Positions 1 to 11,550 of a stretch of 64,000 nucleotides of DNA are shown here, one piece after another. Both the position numbers and the translations under genes were made by a program. Numbering within the stretch: position 1 is the stretch's first letter; every line of letters starts with the position of its first letter. Source of the stretch: Escarpia spicata (lineage: Eukaryota > Annelida > Polychaeta > Sabellida > Siboglinidae); NCBI GenBank assembly GCA_963995525.1, contig OZ023213.1:14869033-14933032 (forward strand), in the 5' to 3' direction. The notes beneath the pieces were generated by a model. The model was not told the DNA's origin, searched no databases, and saw nothing but the letters and a program-made list of their open reading frames with translations.

Positions 1-197
1 AAGTTGATTAATTTATTAATATGTTTGCATGTTTTTGTATTTGCCTGTGTGTACACAAATGTGTATAAACGTGTATATGCGAGCGCGCGAACTTCCACGA
101 ATACGCACGGGCTTGCGTATGTTTGTGTATGTATTCCGACGTCAGTGAATATGGATCATTACATCCTAATTCAAAGTTTGCCGTGTTTTCCTTTCAG
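1..197 (+). other. Intron 1 remnant of pseudogene copy C
   Basis: This stretch is TG/CG-alternating, like intron 1 of genes A and B. Its last ~30 bases (TTCAAA...GTGTTTTCCTTTCAG) closely match the end of gene B intron 1 at 29450-29479, including the polypyrimidine tract and AG acceptor. Homology therefore covers intron as well as exon. The signal-peptide exon of this copy would lie left of the window. Confidence 0.6.
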
Positions 198-1250
198 CGC
201 ACTTCCGTTACGGTGGATGTTTTTAATTTCTTCTACCCGTCACTGGTGAAAACTCCACTATTACAGATGTGTCGGCAGGAGAGTGGTGTACGGATGTTAA
301 CCAGAGGACCAGTGCGTCACTGTGTCTGGAAGTTGTTGTTAGTGTAACGATTACCTGTCATCGTTAGAGTAGTTCAACAAAGTATTGTGGCATTTACGGT
401 AACCGCCTCTATTTTTATCAGATTGATTTTTGTATGCAATACTACGTTGATTATTGTTAAGCTACGTCGTCGATATTCTGCACAGCTTTGTATTTTCAAG
501 CTCAACAAACATTAATAGTAAGTAAATCTAAAGCGTTGATCAATAATTAATTATCTTTTAAAATCTGTTATAGTCATCTAACGTATTACTGTACAAATAA
601 TATAGCAGCCATCCACCGTTATCACGCTAAATCGTTATCAGATGGTGATTTTGTCTTGAAGGATTGTGCAATGATCGCTGTCGATACAGCCGAAGTTTCC
701 ACTACTAATACATCGTCCTACTTCTACGGTCGCTACTACTACCAATGCAACACAGGCACCACCTACTACACCTCATGTGAATTGAATGAGTCTTACTGCC
801 CGAGATCGGGTCGTTGCGGTTCGTATCTATGTTGTTCCTTATAAATTGGTAATCAAAACACATTGCATAATATTGACAAGGCTAGGTTCAACCTGAAAGC
901 TTACTATTGAATATCATGGTTTTTACTTATCAGAATGAAATAATCACATTTAATTTTGTGGATAACCTAACCAAATGATGGCAGCGTGTGCAATATATTT
1001 TAGTAGACATACGAATGGTGAAAGGTGTTCTTAATAATAAAATCATTGTGTAATTTAATTCGTGTTACAACAAGTGTGGTTTTCATTACGTTCCCACATA
1101 ATTTACTTATCATAACATATGTATACGCGTAACGTTTGTTGCAGGCTGCAGAGAGACTTACTGTGAGAGGTACGACGAATGGCAGGCGACAGTCTGCAAC
1201 GGATGCCATCGCTACGTCTACTGCAATTGTTGTTATGATAAATTGTACAA
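198..1250 (+). pseudogene. Tyr/Arg/Cys-rich secreted protein family, decayed copy C
   Basis: Three blocks align in order with exons 2, 3 and 4 of genes A and B. The exon 2 block (198 to about 347) keeps the TTTCAG acceptor but has lost the middle of the exon and meets a stop within about 10 codons. The exon 3 block (662-818) is 157 bp instead of 156; it carries a TAA after about 15 codons and a one-base insertion just after it, then returns to the family frame to the shared CGTTGCG|GTTCG junction. The exon 4 block (from 1145, after a TTGCAG acceptor) keeps the first half of the module, then jumps from the TACTGC codons to the terminal Cys-Cys region, losing the Arg-rich middle. The copy cannot make a normal protein. 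A short product from the exon 4 block alone cannot be excluded. Confidence 0.8.
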
Positions 1251-2157
1251 CTCCTTCATATATCGATATTCTAGTGATAGTATGAGATTATACACTTTAC
1301 TTTCTGTAGCAGGATACAATATATGTTTGCTATGTTTGTTTATTGGTGTAGATTATCTCCCGTTGGTTGCATTCGATATCATTATTCTGAACACGAGCCC
1401 AACCTCGGCAAAACCTAGTCGACTTGTAGGCATTCGTTGTTTTGAATAAAATTCGATTCATGTGGAACCGTAAGATAACTGCTTGTTCCTCTATGATGAC
1501 TAGTGTTTGTATTACGACGGCATATTGCACAATAACTCATTCTGACGCCCGTTTCGACCCAAAAGCTATACTTGTAAATATATTCTGAATGCATGGAAAG
1601 AGTCGGCCTAATGCGAGTTTGTGTCATATGTGACGTCATATCTCGGCATCCCGAAAAGCGCGCCAAAAAATATATGCATATTCGAAAAATCCGGATGCAC
1701 AGCATAACATGTGGAATTTCTAATTCATTGATTTGTTTATATTTTGTTGGCTTGGTGGGCATGGAAATAGATAGCAAGATGTAATATAACATGAATTCAA
1801 GCAATAGGTGTTTTATTCCCTTTGCGTTATCACACATATCTAGCCCAATTTAGACAACAGTTTTCATATAAGATTACAGTTGTGATTTATAAAACAGGAT
1901 ACCGGACTGCCCATGGCCACTTTAAACTTATGTAAGTTGCTCGTCCAAATATAAAGTATGTTATCTCCAAGACAAAGTTCAACAACTTGATGATGTTGGC
2001 TACTGCTATGTTGGTTTTCCTCTTGAAAATCTTGTCGTTCCATGGTTTCTTTCTGATTACTTCAAAGGCTTGTTTGACCGGTATCTGCATGAACATTTAC
2101 ACAACGTCGTATAACAAAAATGATTCGCATTCTTCCTTTTAGAGCGCTTTCATTTTT
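1251..2157. other. No gene recognised
   Basis: AT-rich single-copy-looking DNA downstream of copy C. The short open frames here have no recognisable motifs and no splice architecture like the neighbouring family. I see nothing to annotate. Confidence 0.5.
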
Positions 2158-2249
2158 TTCACCAGCACCAGTCAATCGGGAGAGGGATAACAATGATCAC
2201 CCTCCGTTGTACTGTGACATCATCTGATGTCATCTGTGCTGCTGGTGAA
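2158..2249. repeat. Short fold-back (MITE-like) inverted repeat
   Basis: Ten-base perfect inverted ends, TTCACCAGCA at 2158-2167 and TGCTGGTGAA at 2240-2249, bracket 92 bp. Inside is a second perfect palindrome with 8-bp arms (TGACATCA/TGATGTCA, 2215-2232). This could be a tiny non-autonomous DNA element or a chance palindrome. No target-site duplication is obvious. Confidence 0.4.
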
Positions 2250-2252
2250 GTT

Positions 2253-2788
2253 TGCGTGATACGCACAGGAATGTATCTACGTCTTGGATATATTAAACAT
2301 TAATTAAGTTACTGAACTTTCTTCAGATAAGCTCATTTTTAATTCATATCATCCAAGCGAATTATACATTGAAGAGGCTTTCGCTAGTATTGTACGTCGA
2401 CTCTTTCAGTGTCTTCAACGTTATTTGGCGTCACAGATTAACTGACGAAATTAGCGTGAAACGCTGACAAAAACATCTACCAGGTCTAATTCTTATAGAT
2501 ATGTCAAAATTAAATATTTTGAATTAAGCAGAAATCGTTTGATTACGTTTTAACACCCAAGTGAATACATTAAACACAATCTACCAACAAGCTTACAGTT
2601 TGCTTGTAGGCCTACCAAACGGCCTCATGGCTTCCTAATACAACAAGTGGCGCCTCTAGTGCATAATATTACACTATGTATAAAGTCGCGTTAAAGAATC
2701 AATACTGATCAAATCGGTATCTCATAACTAAAATGGATTTGCAACGGCTACTTCAGTTCAGACGGATACACCATCTACTACTAGGGAA
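2253..2788. other. No gene recognised
   Basis: AT-rich DNA with no convincing coding potential, immediately left of the first LINE fragment. The element may begin somewhere in its last ~100 bp, but I cannot place the boundary. Confidence 0.4.
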
Positions 2789-3658
2789 ATGATACTACCC
2801 AATCCAATGGAATTCCTTTCACTTTGTTCAAAGATCATCTCTAAATCTATACTTGGATTCACCCCTCACAACGACTGCATTGTGTTACTAAGGATCAATG
2901 CAAACCCGATCAATGACACCTTCATCCAAGTCTATGCCTCACCGTCAACATCGAATGAAACAGAAATCGACGATTGTTATGAACAAATCCAAGACCTACT
3001 GAACAGCATTCCAAAGAAAGATAGCATCATTATCATGAGTGATCTGAACGCCAAAGTTGGGAATCAGATGGACATAAATTAAAATGTTGGACTTGACAAC
3101 AACATTGAGAAAGGGCAACGACTCATTGACTTCTGCGCTGATAATGAAATGGTCATATGCAACACTCTCTTTCAACAACAGAAGAGACGACTATCCATAT
3201 GGACAACACCAGATGGACAACACAAAATCCAAATTGACTATATCGTTATCCTGAAACGATCACGAAACTCAATCACGGCTACAAAGACACTTCGAGATGC
3301 AGACTGCGGTACGGATCATGAGCTATTAACATCCAAGTCCAACGTGAAGCAGACGAGCACCAATAAACCACCCCCGCCAACCAGATATGACTTAGTGAAT
3401 ATACCAAATGACTTCAGCGTTGACACGCAAAACCGTGTCGATCCATTGAACCTAACAGAATAGGAACCCGAAAACACATTGCTAAGAAAACGTACATGAA
3501 AGGAGCACATTGGTTGAGCCAGCGAGCTCTCGACGTGGCTGAAGGAGGTAGACAAATAAACCTTCAAATGAGACCACACGTAATATTTACAGAGAACTAA
3601 GCAACAATTTCCAGAAACAAACCCGAAAGGGCAAAGCAACATACTACAAGAATATATA
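2789..3658 (+). mobile_element. RTE/L1-like LINE, endonuclease half (left part of a split element)
   Basis: Translation gives an apurinic-type endonuclease domain. Visible pieces are an IQVYASP strand, a SDLNAKVG metal-site motif (normally GDxNA), a GQRLIDFCADNEMVICNT segment and an IDYI...DADCGTDHELL tail typical of the SDH catalytic block. The frame is broken by stops, for example at 3080 and 3461. The linker toward the reverse transcriptase follows to about 3658, where a CR1-like LINE interrupts it. The same element resumes at about 6688. It is a dead copy. Family assignment rests on the motif string, not on a search. Confidence 0.75.
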
Positions 3659-3756
3659 CACATTTAACAAGATTTAACAAGATTGCCAATCAGAAAATTA
3701 CTCTGGATGGCAGTTGGACAAGGAAGCCTTTTGGCTTATCGAGAGTCCAATACTTT

Positions 3757-5019
3757 TTATCTACATGTATCCCGCCTTTTTAAGGTGTGTGTGTCGATTT
3801 TATTTTTAAACATATTCACGCTACTAGCACCAACACAATCAGGAGATAATCTGTTCCATTCATTTACAGTCCTTTGTGAGAATGAGAACTTTCTTATATC
3901 TAATCTACACTGCTCCTTTACTAATGTAGCTTCATGTCCTCTGGTCCTTCTATCTTTCTTAACTGAGAAAAAAAAATTTCTATCAATATTTTCATAACCA
4001 TTCAATATTTTAAACACTTCTATGTGATCTCCTCTCAATCTCCTGGTCTCTAGTGTTGTTAAACCACATTCTTTTAGGCGTATTTCGTAACTAAGATCCC
4101 TCATATTTGGTATCATTTTAGTCGCTCTCCTCTGTACTCTTTCTAGCATATCTATGTCCTTCTTGCGATATGGCCTCCATGCTTGTATACAATATTCTAA
4201 ATGAGGCCTCACTATTGTTTTGTACAGCGGTACTATTAATTCTTTTTTCTTATACGCTATATTTCGCCTAATTAATCCAAGGATTTTATTTCCCTTTGAC
4301 GCTGCAATTCCGCACTGCTCTGAAACCTTCATATCAGCACTAATGGTTAACCCTAAGTCCTTTTCTTTTACAGTAGTACTTAGAACAGTACACCCCATTT
4401 TATATTTTACCTCTTCATTCCCATGACCTGTGTGGAGGCATTTACATTTCCCAAAATTGAACAGCATTTGCCACTTTTCAGACCATTTGATCAACCTATC
4501 AAGATCATCTTGTAAATGCTGTCTGTCTCCATCACTTTTAATCCTTCTAAACACTTTTGTATCATCCGCAAATTTCAACACCTTGTTTGTTATATCATCG
4601 TCCAAATCGTTGATATATATTAAGAATAATATAGGTCCTAGTACTGATCCCTGTGGTACCCCACTCAATACCGATTTCCAGTTTGAAGCCTCCCCATCAA
4701 CTACTACACGTTGTCTTCTGTCATTCAGCCATTTTTCTATCCAGTTTATTATACCATTTCCTATGCCATGGGCCTTTAGCTTAAGGAGTAATCTTTGATG
4801 TGGTACTTTGTCGAAAGCTTTTTGAAAATCTAAATAGATGATATCTACTGGTGATCCCTCATCTACCCACCTAGTGATGTCTTCCAAAAAACATAACATA
4901 TTTGTTAAGCATGACCTCGCTTTTAAAAACCCATGTTGAGATGGGTTTATCAAGTTATGTTTAACAAGAAAATCCACCATGTGATCTTTAATTAGTCTTT
5001 CTAATAATTTGCAAATCAC
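3757..5019 (-). pseudogene. CR1-like ORF2: reverse transcriptase and C-terminal part
   Basis: A 420-residue open stretch of reverse transcriptase. Motifs in order: HGFLKARSCLTNML, IYLDFQKAFDKVPH (motif A), GVPQGSVLGPILFLIYINDL, KFADDTKVF (catalytic FADD box), then the thumb and the TIVRPHLEYCIQAW and RRATKMI segments usual for CR1/Jockey-type LINEs. The first codon here follows an in-frame stop: where the plus-strand copy has TCA at this site (SLTSVICK), this copy has TAA. It is therefore an internal piece of ORF2, not a protein with its own start. Confidence 0.85.
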
Positions 5020-5126
5020 TTATGTTAAACTCACTGGTCTATAGTTCTCCGACTTGTTTCTCGAACCTTTTTTAAATAACGGTATAATGTTTGCCTCTTT
5101 CCATTCTAAAGGAACCACTCCCTCTT

Positions 5127-5825
5127 CTAATGACAAATTGAAAAATGTTGCAAGCGGTGCGCTAATTTGTTTACAATTTCCAATAGTAGTTTGGGCGGAA
5201 TCCCGTCCACTCCAGGTGATTTATTATCCTTCATAGCCCTTATTTTCTTAGCTACCATTTCCGAGGTTACAACTAACTGTCCTAAATAGTCTGAATCTGC
5301 CCCCTTGAACTTAGGCTCTGGTACTGGCAGTGAACTAATATCTTCCCTGGTAAACACCGAACTAAAATACTCATTCAGATCTTCTGCCATTAAGAATCCC
5401 TCTGATATTGTATTTCCAGCACTATCTTCTAGAGGACCGACCTTATCCTGAACTTTCTGTTTGCTTCGAATATACGCATAAAAACTCTTACTGTCATGTT
5501 TTATATTACTAGCTAATTTTTTTTCATAGCTTCTCTTTGAATTTCTAATTTCAGCTGTAGCTTGATTAAGTGCTTCTTTATAAATGTTGTAGTCTTCATC
5601 ATTTCCAGTACATCTATATGACTTCCACATCATTTGTTTATACTTAATTTTTCTAATGGCTTCTTTCGCTAAGTGTTTCTTTTTAGACCGTTTCCCTTGT
5701 TTTTTGAAAGGTACAAATTTATCGACTATGCACTTAATTTCACTATTTAAGATATTCCAGCATTCGGTTGCTGTCTTATTCTTCAGTGTGTTATTCCAGT
5801 CTATCTTTGCTAAATATTTCCTCAT
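5127..5825 (-). pseudogene. CR1-like ORF2: linker and first reverse-transcriptase motifs
   Basis: It continues the same frame as the endonuclease upstream. The linker is Lys-rich and ends with KDNKSPGVDGIPPKLLLEIV, the first RT block. Next to LEIV the copy has lost one base compared with the plus-strand element (GTAAACAAATTAGC against GTAGAACAAATTAGC), shifting the frame into a stop at 5127. The plus-strand copy instead lacks about 200 bp of this linker, so the two copies decayed independently. Confidence 0.8.
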
Positions 5826-5960
5826 GTCCTTATACCTTCCTTTGTGGAAATTTCTCCTATACTGCTTTTTACTATTCCTTTCTGATTTTACTTTGATGGT
5901 AAAATGTATCTGGTTGTGATCACTACTCCCCAGTGGCTCACATATCTTGACATTGTCAAC

Positions 5961-6476
5961 TTATTCTTTCTGTGAGGACAAAACTAAGTCTAACACATTC
6001 TCTCCCCTGGTTGGTTCTAGCACATGTTGAGAAAGGAAACTATCTTGTACTAAAACTAAAAACTTGTGGTCCTCACTCCCCATACTCTGTAGAGATTTCC
6101 ATTGTATATGCCCATGGTTAAAGTCCCCCATAATAATACAGTTCCGTTTGCTTACTTCCCTTATAGCGTTTTGTATTTTTTCATTCTCTTCTATGCTTAT
6201 GTTTGGACTTCGATAAACTAACCCAACTGTTAACGTTGAGTTTCCTGTAACTATGTTACACCAAACAGCTTCTTCGCAATCTGCTTCTCTTTCTAATTTT
6301 TTTTCATAAGCCTGGATAGATTCTTTAATATATAAAATAACTCCACCTCCCTTTCTTCCTATTCTATCTTTCCTAAACATTACATATCCTGTTAGTCCCA
6401 ATTCGGCATCTGATATATCAGTGGTGGCCCACGATTCGGTTATACCTATTATGTGAGGGTCAATATCTTCTACCAT
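5961..6476 (-). pseudogene. CR1-like ORF2: endonuclease domain
   Basis: Endonuclease/exonuclease/phosphatase fold: IIGITESW (catalytic Glu), GGGVILYIKES, VGLVYRSPN, IIMGDFNHGHIQW (Asp/Asn metal site) and the LDLVLSSQ segment before the SDH block. One base change turns the Leu codon after SSQKE into TAA at 5961-5963. The frame is otherwise continuous with the next segment, where GSSDHNQIHF supplies the terminal SDH motif. Confidence 0.85.
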
Positions 6477-6687
6477 AATGTTTAGTTCACTTCTTTTGTT
6501 TACTATGCTCCTTGCATTTAAACAAATGCATTTATATCCTGATTCAGAACAGTTTTCCAGGCTGTTCTTTGCCGATTTATTTCTGCTGTCTTTATCTATG
6601 CCTCCAGTTTCAGGCTTCTCTGTGAATCCCCCCTGCGAATCTATTTTAAATAGATGCAGCCTGTCCCACTGTCAACAGATTGCAGCA

Positions 6688-7760
6688 AAAATGACAGATT
6701 GCACATAAATGACAAAAGACAGGGAAGAGGATAAATCAAGAGACTTTTTTCAAAACGATACGGAATAGTACTGGTAAATTCTCCCCAAAAACTTCGAGCA
6801 TAAAATCCAAAAACGGCACCATTCTCACAGACACAAAATAGATCTTGTAAAGGTGGAAAGAATACACCCAGGGACTATACAAGAAGGATGACAATTTCCC
6901 TACCCACACCGTAGACCTGGACCACCTGGAACCTAATATCCTAAACGTTTAGGTTCAATAAGCTTTACGTGAGATTTCAAACAACAAGGCCCTGGATAGG
7001 ATAATATCCCCAAAGAATCCTGGAGAACACTACGAGAGAAAGGGGTGGATATACACACTGCCATATGCCAATCGATATGGAAAACTGGTAAATGGCCTGC
7101 ACATTGGAAAAAGTATGTCTACGTCACCATTCCTAAAATGAGATACTAAGCTATGCAAAAACCACCGAAATATATTGCTGATCTCATACGCCAGCAACGT
7201 ACTCCTAAAAATCCTTCATAAAAGATTCGAAGTCTTCAGGAATGGTCAACTCTCCATTGAGCAAGCTGGTTTCAGAAAACAGAGACCATAATTTTTTATT
7301 TACGATGGTTGATGGAGGCGGCACGTGATCGAAACAAAGAGGTTTATCTTTGTTTCATTCACTTTGCTTCATTGATTACAGCAAAGCTTTTGACTGTGTC
7401 AGTCATGGTCTATTATTGTTGTATATTATCCCCAGCACTCTTAGACATCTACTGCGAACAGATAACCACTGTCAATACAAACAACATATATACGCTTCAG
7501 AATTGGTGGCCTGCTACTTCACAACCTGCGATATACCGATGACACTACATTGCTAATGGAATAAATGGCGGATCTAGAAGAAATTATTAAAGCCATAAAA
7601 TATAAAAGAAAAAGCTTAGTTTTTTCTCTATAAAAAAAAATTTATAATGACAACTACACAGTTCAATGATATCACTACTGATGGAGATAAATTTTGAAGT
7701 GGCCAAGGAAAAAACGTCGTTGTGAAACATATGATCTGAGATTCTTGGGGATATCTGAAA
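6688..7760 (+). mobile_element. RTE/L1-like LINE, reverse-transcriptase half (right part of the split element)
   Basis: Continuation of the element begun at 2789. The three frames together show a RWKEYTQGLYKKD linker, an IWKTGKWPAHWKKYVYVTIPK stretch, a version of the ISHASKVLLKIL / EQAGFRK blocks and, at 7350-7410, FIDYSKAFDCVSHGL (motif A, clear in one frame). Stops and frameshifts are dense. Near 7650-7745 there are faint traces of the segment after the YADD box (TTDGDKFEVAKE...LRFLGI). The YADD region itself is missing, so this copy is both decayed and internally deleted. Confidence 0.7.
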
Positions 7761-9208
7761 AACTAATTTGAATTGTATTCGATATGTAACTGGAAGCCAA
7801 TGCTACTGTCTAAGTAGGGGCAGGGATGGTGACAAACGAGGTGCTTTTAGTACTACACGTACTAAACAATTATGTACACGTTGGAGTTTTGCTGAGTCCT
7901 TTTTAGCAATATCGTTTAGGAGTGAGTTGCAGTAGTCAAGGCAACTGCTAATCAGATATACTGATATCGTTTTAGCAGTAAATAAATAAATGACGTTATT
8001 TTTAAGCTACCCGCTATGGGTGTTGGGACTGATAGTTTATGTCGTATCTACAGACAACAGTACAAACGTGTGTTGGTCCTGAACATAAAATAGCTTTTCG
8101 GATTCTGTTATCAGTGGCAATTGCGTGTCATGTTATTGTCCCGTTATAATAGTTGGTCAAATCGAATTGTTCTGGAGAACATCAGTTTAGAGTCTAGTGC
8201 ATGCTAAATGGTCCTCTGGACAAGAACCGTGTAATGGCTAGCGAACATTGAAAATGGCTAGCAGGTACATTGTGTGTCGTTATTTACCAAGGACTGCGAC
8301 TACTTTAACGTGTTTGTACGACCACAAACAAAGCACTTGTTATCAACACAACAGTTGGATAGTTGTTCTATGTCAATGCCTTTAATACTAGGACAAACAT
8401 GTTATAATTCCTATCATAATAGATGCTGATAGATATAATAATCGAGCTTATTTAATTACAGATCTCCCCATGCAAATACTAGACACATCGGACCCATTAT
8501 ATATTTACTGCAGTATTGAGTACAACATACTATTATAAAATATTGTTATCCAGACAAACAGCAGGCCAACACATGTATTCAACAAAAAATGTCCCGTGTC
8601 ATGCGGTAAAGTCTAGTCAGTGAAAGCTGGGGAATTTATTCATTTATTCATTGTAAACACATTAACGTATGTCAGTGAAAGGCGAATATTTAGGCTTAGC
8701 AAACTTTGTCTACAAGAATTGTCTCAGTCTAGTGTCCTGGTCCTACCATTAAATGTTTCACACCGGACGACCAACTATTTTGATAGAGTTATTCAAATGT
8801 TAGCTTAATCATACCATAAACTATTCGCACAAACCAACCGTGATTGGGCTGTAACTGCGGTGTGTATCAAAAAAGGACAACAGAGAAGGTTGGTCTGCAA
8901 CAACTATTATTGCGCATTAGATAATTAATATCGACCAGGTCCATTCATACATCTTTGAATAGCGAAGTCGGCTTACAACTGGTACAGAATTGTAGACACA
9001 ACTACGTAGAGGAGCCAATCGTTTAGCTCATTTAGTATCAAACTTCCATGCACCCTTAGTAGAATTGTCAACATGGAAAAATTAAGTGTTGATCGATTCC
9101 CCAGATGGCGCCAATGTTACCAAGTGGTGTGTTGCTCTAAGGCGGGTGTAAACTAGTTATAGTGTATAATGTCCAGGTATCTGCTTCTTCGTGGGTACAG
9201 TTTTATCA
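7761..9208. other. No gene recognised
   Basis: AT-rich DNA with short open frames only. Short antisense-looking retroelement scraps are possible around 7800-8000, but I cannot support a family. Confidence 0.4.
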
Positions 9209-9341
9209 ATCGACACGCATGACACAACATTATCTGTGACGATCGTACACAATGCCCGTGGTACAATGTCGTTGCCCATGGTGCCTCCTGTCCCACAGTC
9301 CCAACGTGAAGAGCGCGTGTATCCCAGTAGGTACGGCTAAT
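9209..9341. repeat. Dispersed repeat H, copy 1
   Basis: About 133 bp, beginning ATCGACACGCATGACACAAC and ending GGTACGGCTAATG. It has a clear second copy in the same orientation at 10291-10423. The middle is diverged, so this is an old duplication or a dispersed short element. Confidence 0.7.
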
Positions 9342-9534
9342 GATCCAGTTTTTCTCTGTACTGACGGTGCTCTCTACTCGCCCTACGTCATTTCCTGAGC
9401 GACATCCGGTTGGTAGGAAGAGTAGGCATATTCACCACGCACGGCAACCATTCGCAATAAAACAAACTAGTTTTTCGGTACATTTCTGCAGCCATAGCGA
9501 ATTAGATCCTGACACATTTTCGAAGTGTTTGGCA

Positions 9535-9722
9535 AGAAGGAGGAGGATGAAGATGAAGAGGGTGTGGACATGGAGGAGGACGATGAGGAAGAAGAGGAGG
9601 TGGGCGTAGTTGAGGAGGCTGAGTAGGAAGTTTACTACATATCGGGAAGACGAGGAAGAAGATGAGGACCAGAAGTGCGTTGATGATGAAGAGGATGAGT
9701 AGGATGAGGAAGACAAAGGTAT
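9535..9722 (+). repeat. Purine-rich low-complexity tract (GAG/GAA/GAT)
   Basis: Long run of GAG, GAA, GAT and GAC triplets interrupted by stops. One frame would give a Glu/Asp-rich peptide and the opposite strand a Ser/Pro-rich one, as expected from the base composition. No splice sites or flanking domains support a gene. Confidence 0.6.
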
Positions 9723-10118
9723 TCTTCTCCGACAACAACACAACAAACTGAAATTGCCAAATAATATACTTCATGCAAACATCCATATTATTTTTTATTT
9801 ACAAATATTGAACCGAAACTAAGAAACGACAGTCAAAACAATCAGTAATATAATACATAATTTATATAAACTGTGTAAACAAAACAATACATTTGATCCG
9901 AATTAAATAATTTACATTCGGTAGAGGGCGTGCGTGTGTCGAAGAACGAAGCCATCGTTACATGTCTTGTGATAAGGGCAAAGCATTTTTCGCCAACTCA
10001 TAGTTGTTTATGTGTGACGCATGTTAACCTATTGTGCATGCGGAATTCTAAATTTCAGATGACTGTCGGAGGAATTAATGGCTGAAACGGGGGAGAAGGA
10101 GTTAAGCAAGTGGTAAGC

Positions 10119-10185
10119 TAATAATAATAATAATAACATCAATGATAATAATAATAATAAAATCAATGATAATAATAAAAATAAG
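10119..10185. repeat. (TAA)n microsatellite with two interrupting units
   Basis: Two runs of TAA/ATA triplets separated by a repeated AATCAATGAT-type interruption, forming a small compound array. Confidence 0.8.
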
Positions 10186-10290
10186 CATTTATAGTGCGCC
10201 GTGTATCCGGAGAAAAATCTGCCCAAAGGCGCTGACAATAGTACACTATAAATAAAATATATTAAAATAAATAAAACATATTAAATGGAA

Positions 10291-10423
10291 ATCGACTCGC
10301 ATGACACAACATTCTCAGTGGTGATCGCACATGATGGCCGTGTTACAATGTCATTTTTCATTGTGCTCCCTGTCCCAGAGTTCCCACGAGAAGATTGCTT
10401 ATAACAGAAGGTACGGCTAATGT
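10291..10423. repeat. Dispersed repeat H, copy 2
   Basis: Direct-orientation partner of 9209-9341. It starts at ATCGACTCGCATGACACAAC and ends with the same GGTACGGCTAATG segment. Confidence 0.7.
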
Positions 10424-10621
10424 TGCGTACCAATCACCTCGTGCATATGGTGGATACGACTTCGTAACGCCTACCTAACCCAGTTGCATAAATTACCTAT
10501 GGTAAGTTCGGGCTGCTCCTGAACTTTCGAGTTCACCAAGTTGTGTTTACAACACAAAAACAAAATAATTGCTCGGTGCTGCGCTTGGATTCCAAACAGT
10601 TCCGTCAAGTCAACCTCACTG

Positions 10622-10980
10622 CCAGGGGCGTGTCCGGAGAGTGTAGTCTAGGAGGGCACAACAAACCTTCACTGGCGGCGGAAAAAATGGTGTAGAACAT
10701 ATTTCGCTGCCGCGCCGCCGTAACTTCAGCTTCCGCTGTCTCTGCACGACTGGTGATATAATTATGAATACGGGGGGTGGGGAGGGGTGGAGCTGTTGAA
10801 CATTTGTCATCGCTGCGCGGCAGTAACTTCAGTTTATGTTACCAACCTCATAACCTCAACGGGGGCACATTATTAAGGTTTAGGGGACACGTGACCCCAT
10901 TCAAAAAGGTCTACCGGCACGCAAAATTACAAAGGTCTACGGGGCACGTGCCCGCCAGATCCCCCTAGACACCCCTGTGA
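10622..10980. repeat. Old GC-richer dispersed repeat (GGGGCGTGTCC family)
   Basis: GC-richer than its surroundings. It shares the order GGGGCG(T/G)GTCC..GAG, CCGCGCCGCCG, ACTTCAGCTTC and the GTGCTGTTGAA-type end with 11385-11550 and partly with 60355-60425. It looks like several decayed copies of one transposable-element fragment. The end at 10960-10980 (GATCCCCCTAGACACCCCTG) resembles repeat ends at 25120 and 18590. Confidence 0.5.
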
Positions 10981-11384
10981 CTGCATTGGTAAACCGTAAT
11001 TTTCATAACATATAGTGCAGACCGTTTTATAAACATTTCATGAGCTCACAATTTGTTTGCTCTTTAGAATCGATTTTCCTTATTAACAGTGTATACTGAA
11101 GAACGTCAATACTAGGACACGTCAATAAAACACGTTCGCTAGGAAGGGTGGCACGGGAATATTGTCCCCGATGATGTTCGACGATTTTTGTATATTTTGT
11201 TATATCTACTCCTACTCACCCTAACCAGTCGCCAATAATTTTCAGCACTAAACTACCATCTAAGTATGAACACCACCTAACAATAATGTGTAGTTGTCTC
11301 CATCATAATAATGTGGACATGGTGAATGTCGTTGTTTCTTTTTTACCTCTGCAAATTATACTTCCCTTTAGAGGTTAGGGGCGG

Positions 11385-11550
11385 GTCCAGAGAGGTTGGT
11401 TTAGGGGGTGCATAAAAACCTGCAAAGGCGATCCAACGAAATTAATTTTGGGTGGCCTGAGCCGGAGCTTCAGTATGACACCCCGTCGCGCGGTTTGGAT
11501 CATGACATCGGAAGAGGGGTGCTGTTGAAACTATAAACATTCCAAAGGTC
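11385..11550. repeat. Second copy of the GGGGCGTGTCC-family repeat
   Basis: Aligns in order with 10622-10800: GGGGCGGGTCCAGAGAG, GGGGGTGC, CGGAGCTTCAGTATGAC, GACATCGGAAGAGG and GTGCTGTTGAA. The CATCGGAAGAGGG...TGCTGTTGAA segment also occurs at 60396-60420. Confidence 0.5.

Larger units (their letters stand above)
3659..6687 (-). mobile_element. CR1-like non-LTR retrotransposon, 5'-truncated, inserted in another LINE
   Basis: Read on the minus strand, it begins with the last ~20 codons of ORF1 (ends near 6640-6687), then nearly all of ORF2 (endonuclease, reverse transcriptase, C-terminal region), then a short 3' tail. The 3' tail repeats the ten-base unit ATCTTGTTAA, as does the plus-strand copy ending near 59190; such tandem tails are typical of CR1/L2-type LINEs. 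Homology to the plus-strand copy stops abruptly at 6687, so it is 5'-truncated. The two copies are very similar, pointing to recent activity of the family. Confidence 0.85.

Noticed and set aside
9340..9786. Acidic or Ser/Pro-rich proteins from the purine-rich tract.
   Set aside because: Low-complexity composition explains both strands' open frames. No start exon, splice sites or second copy.
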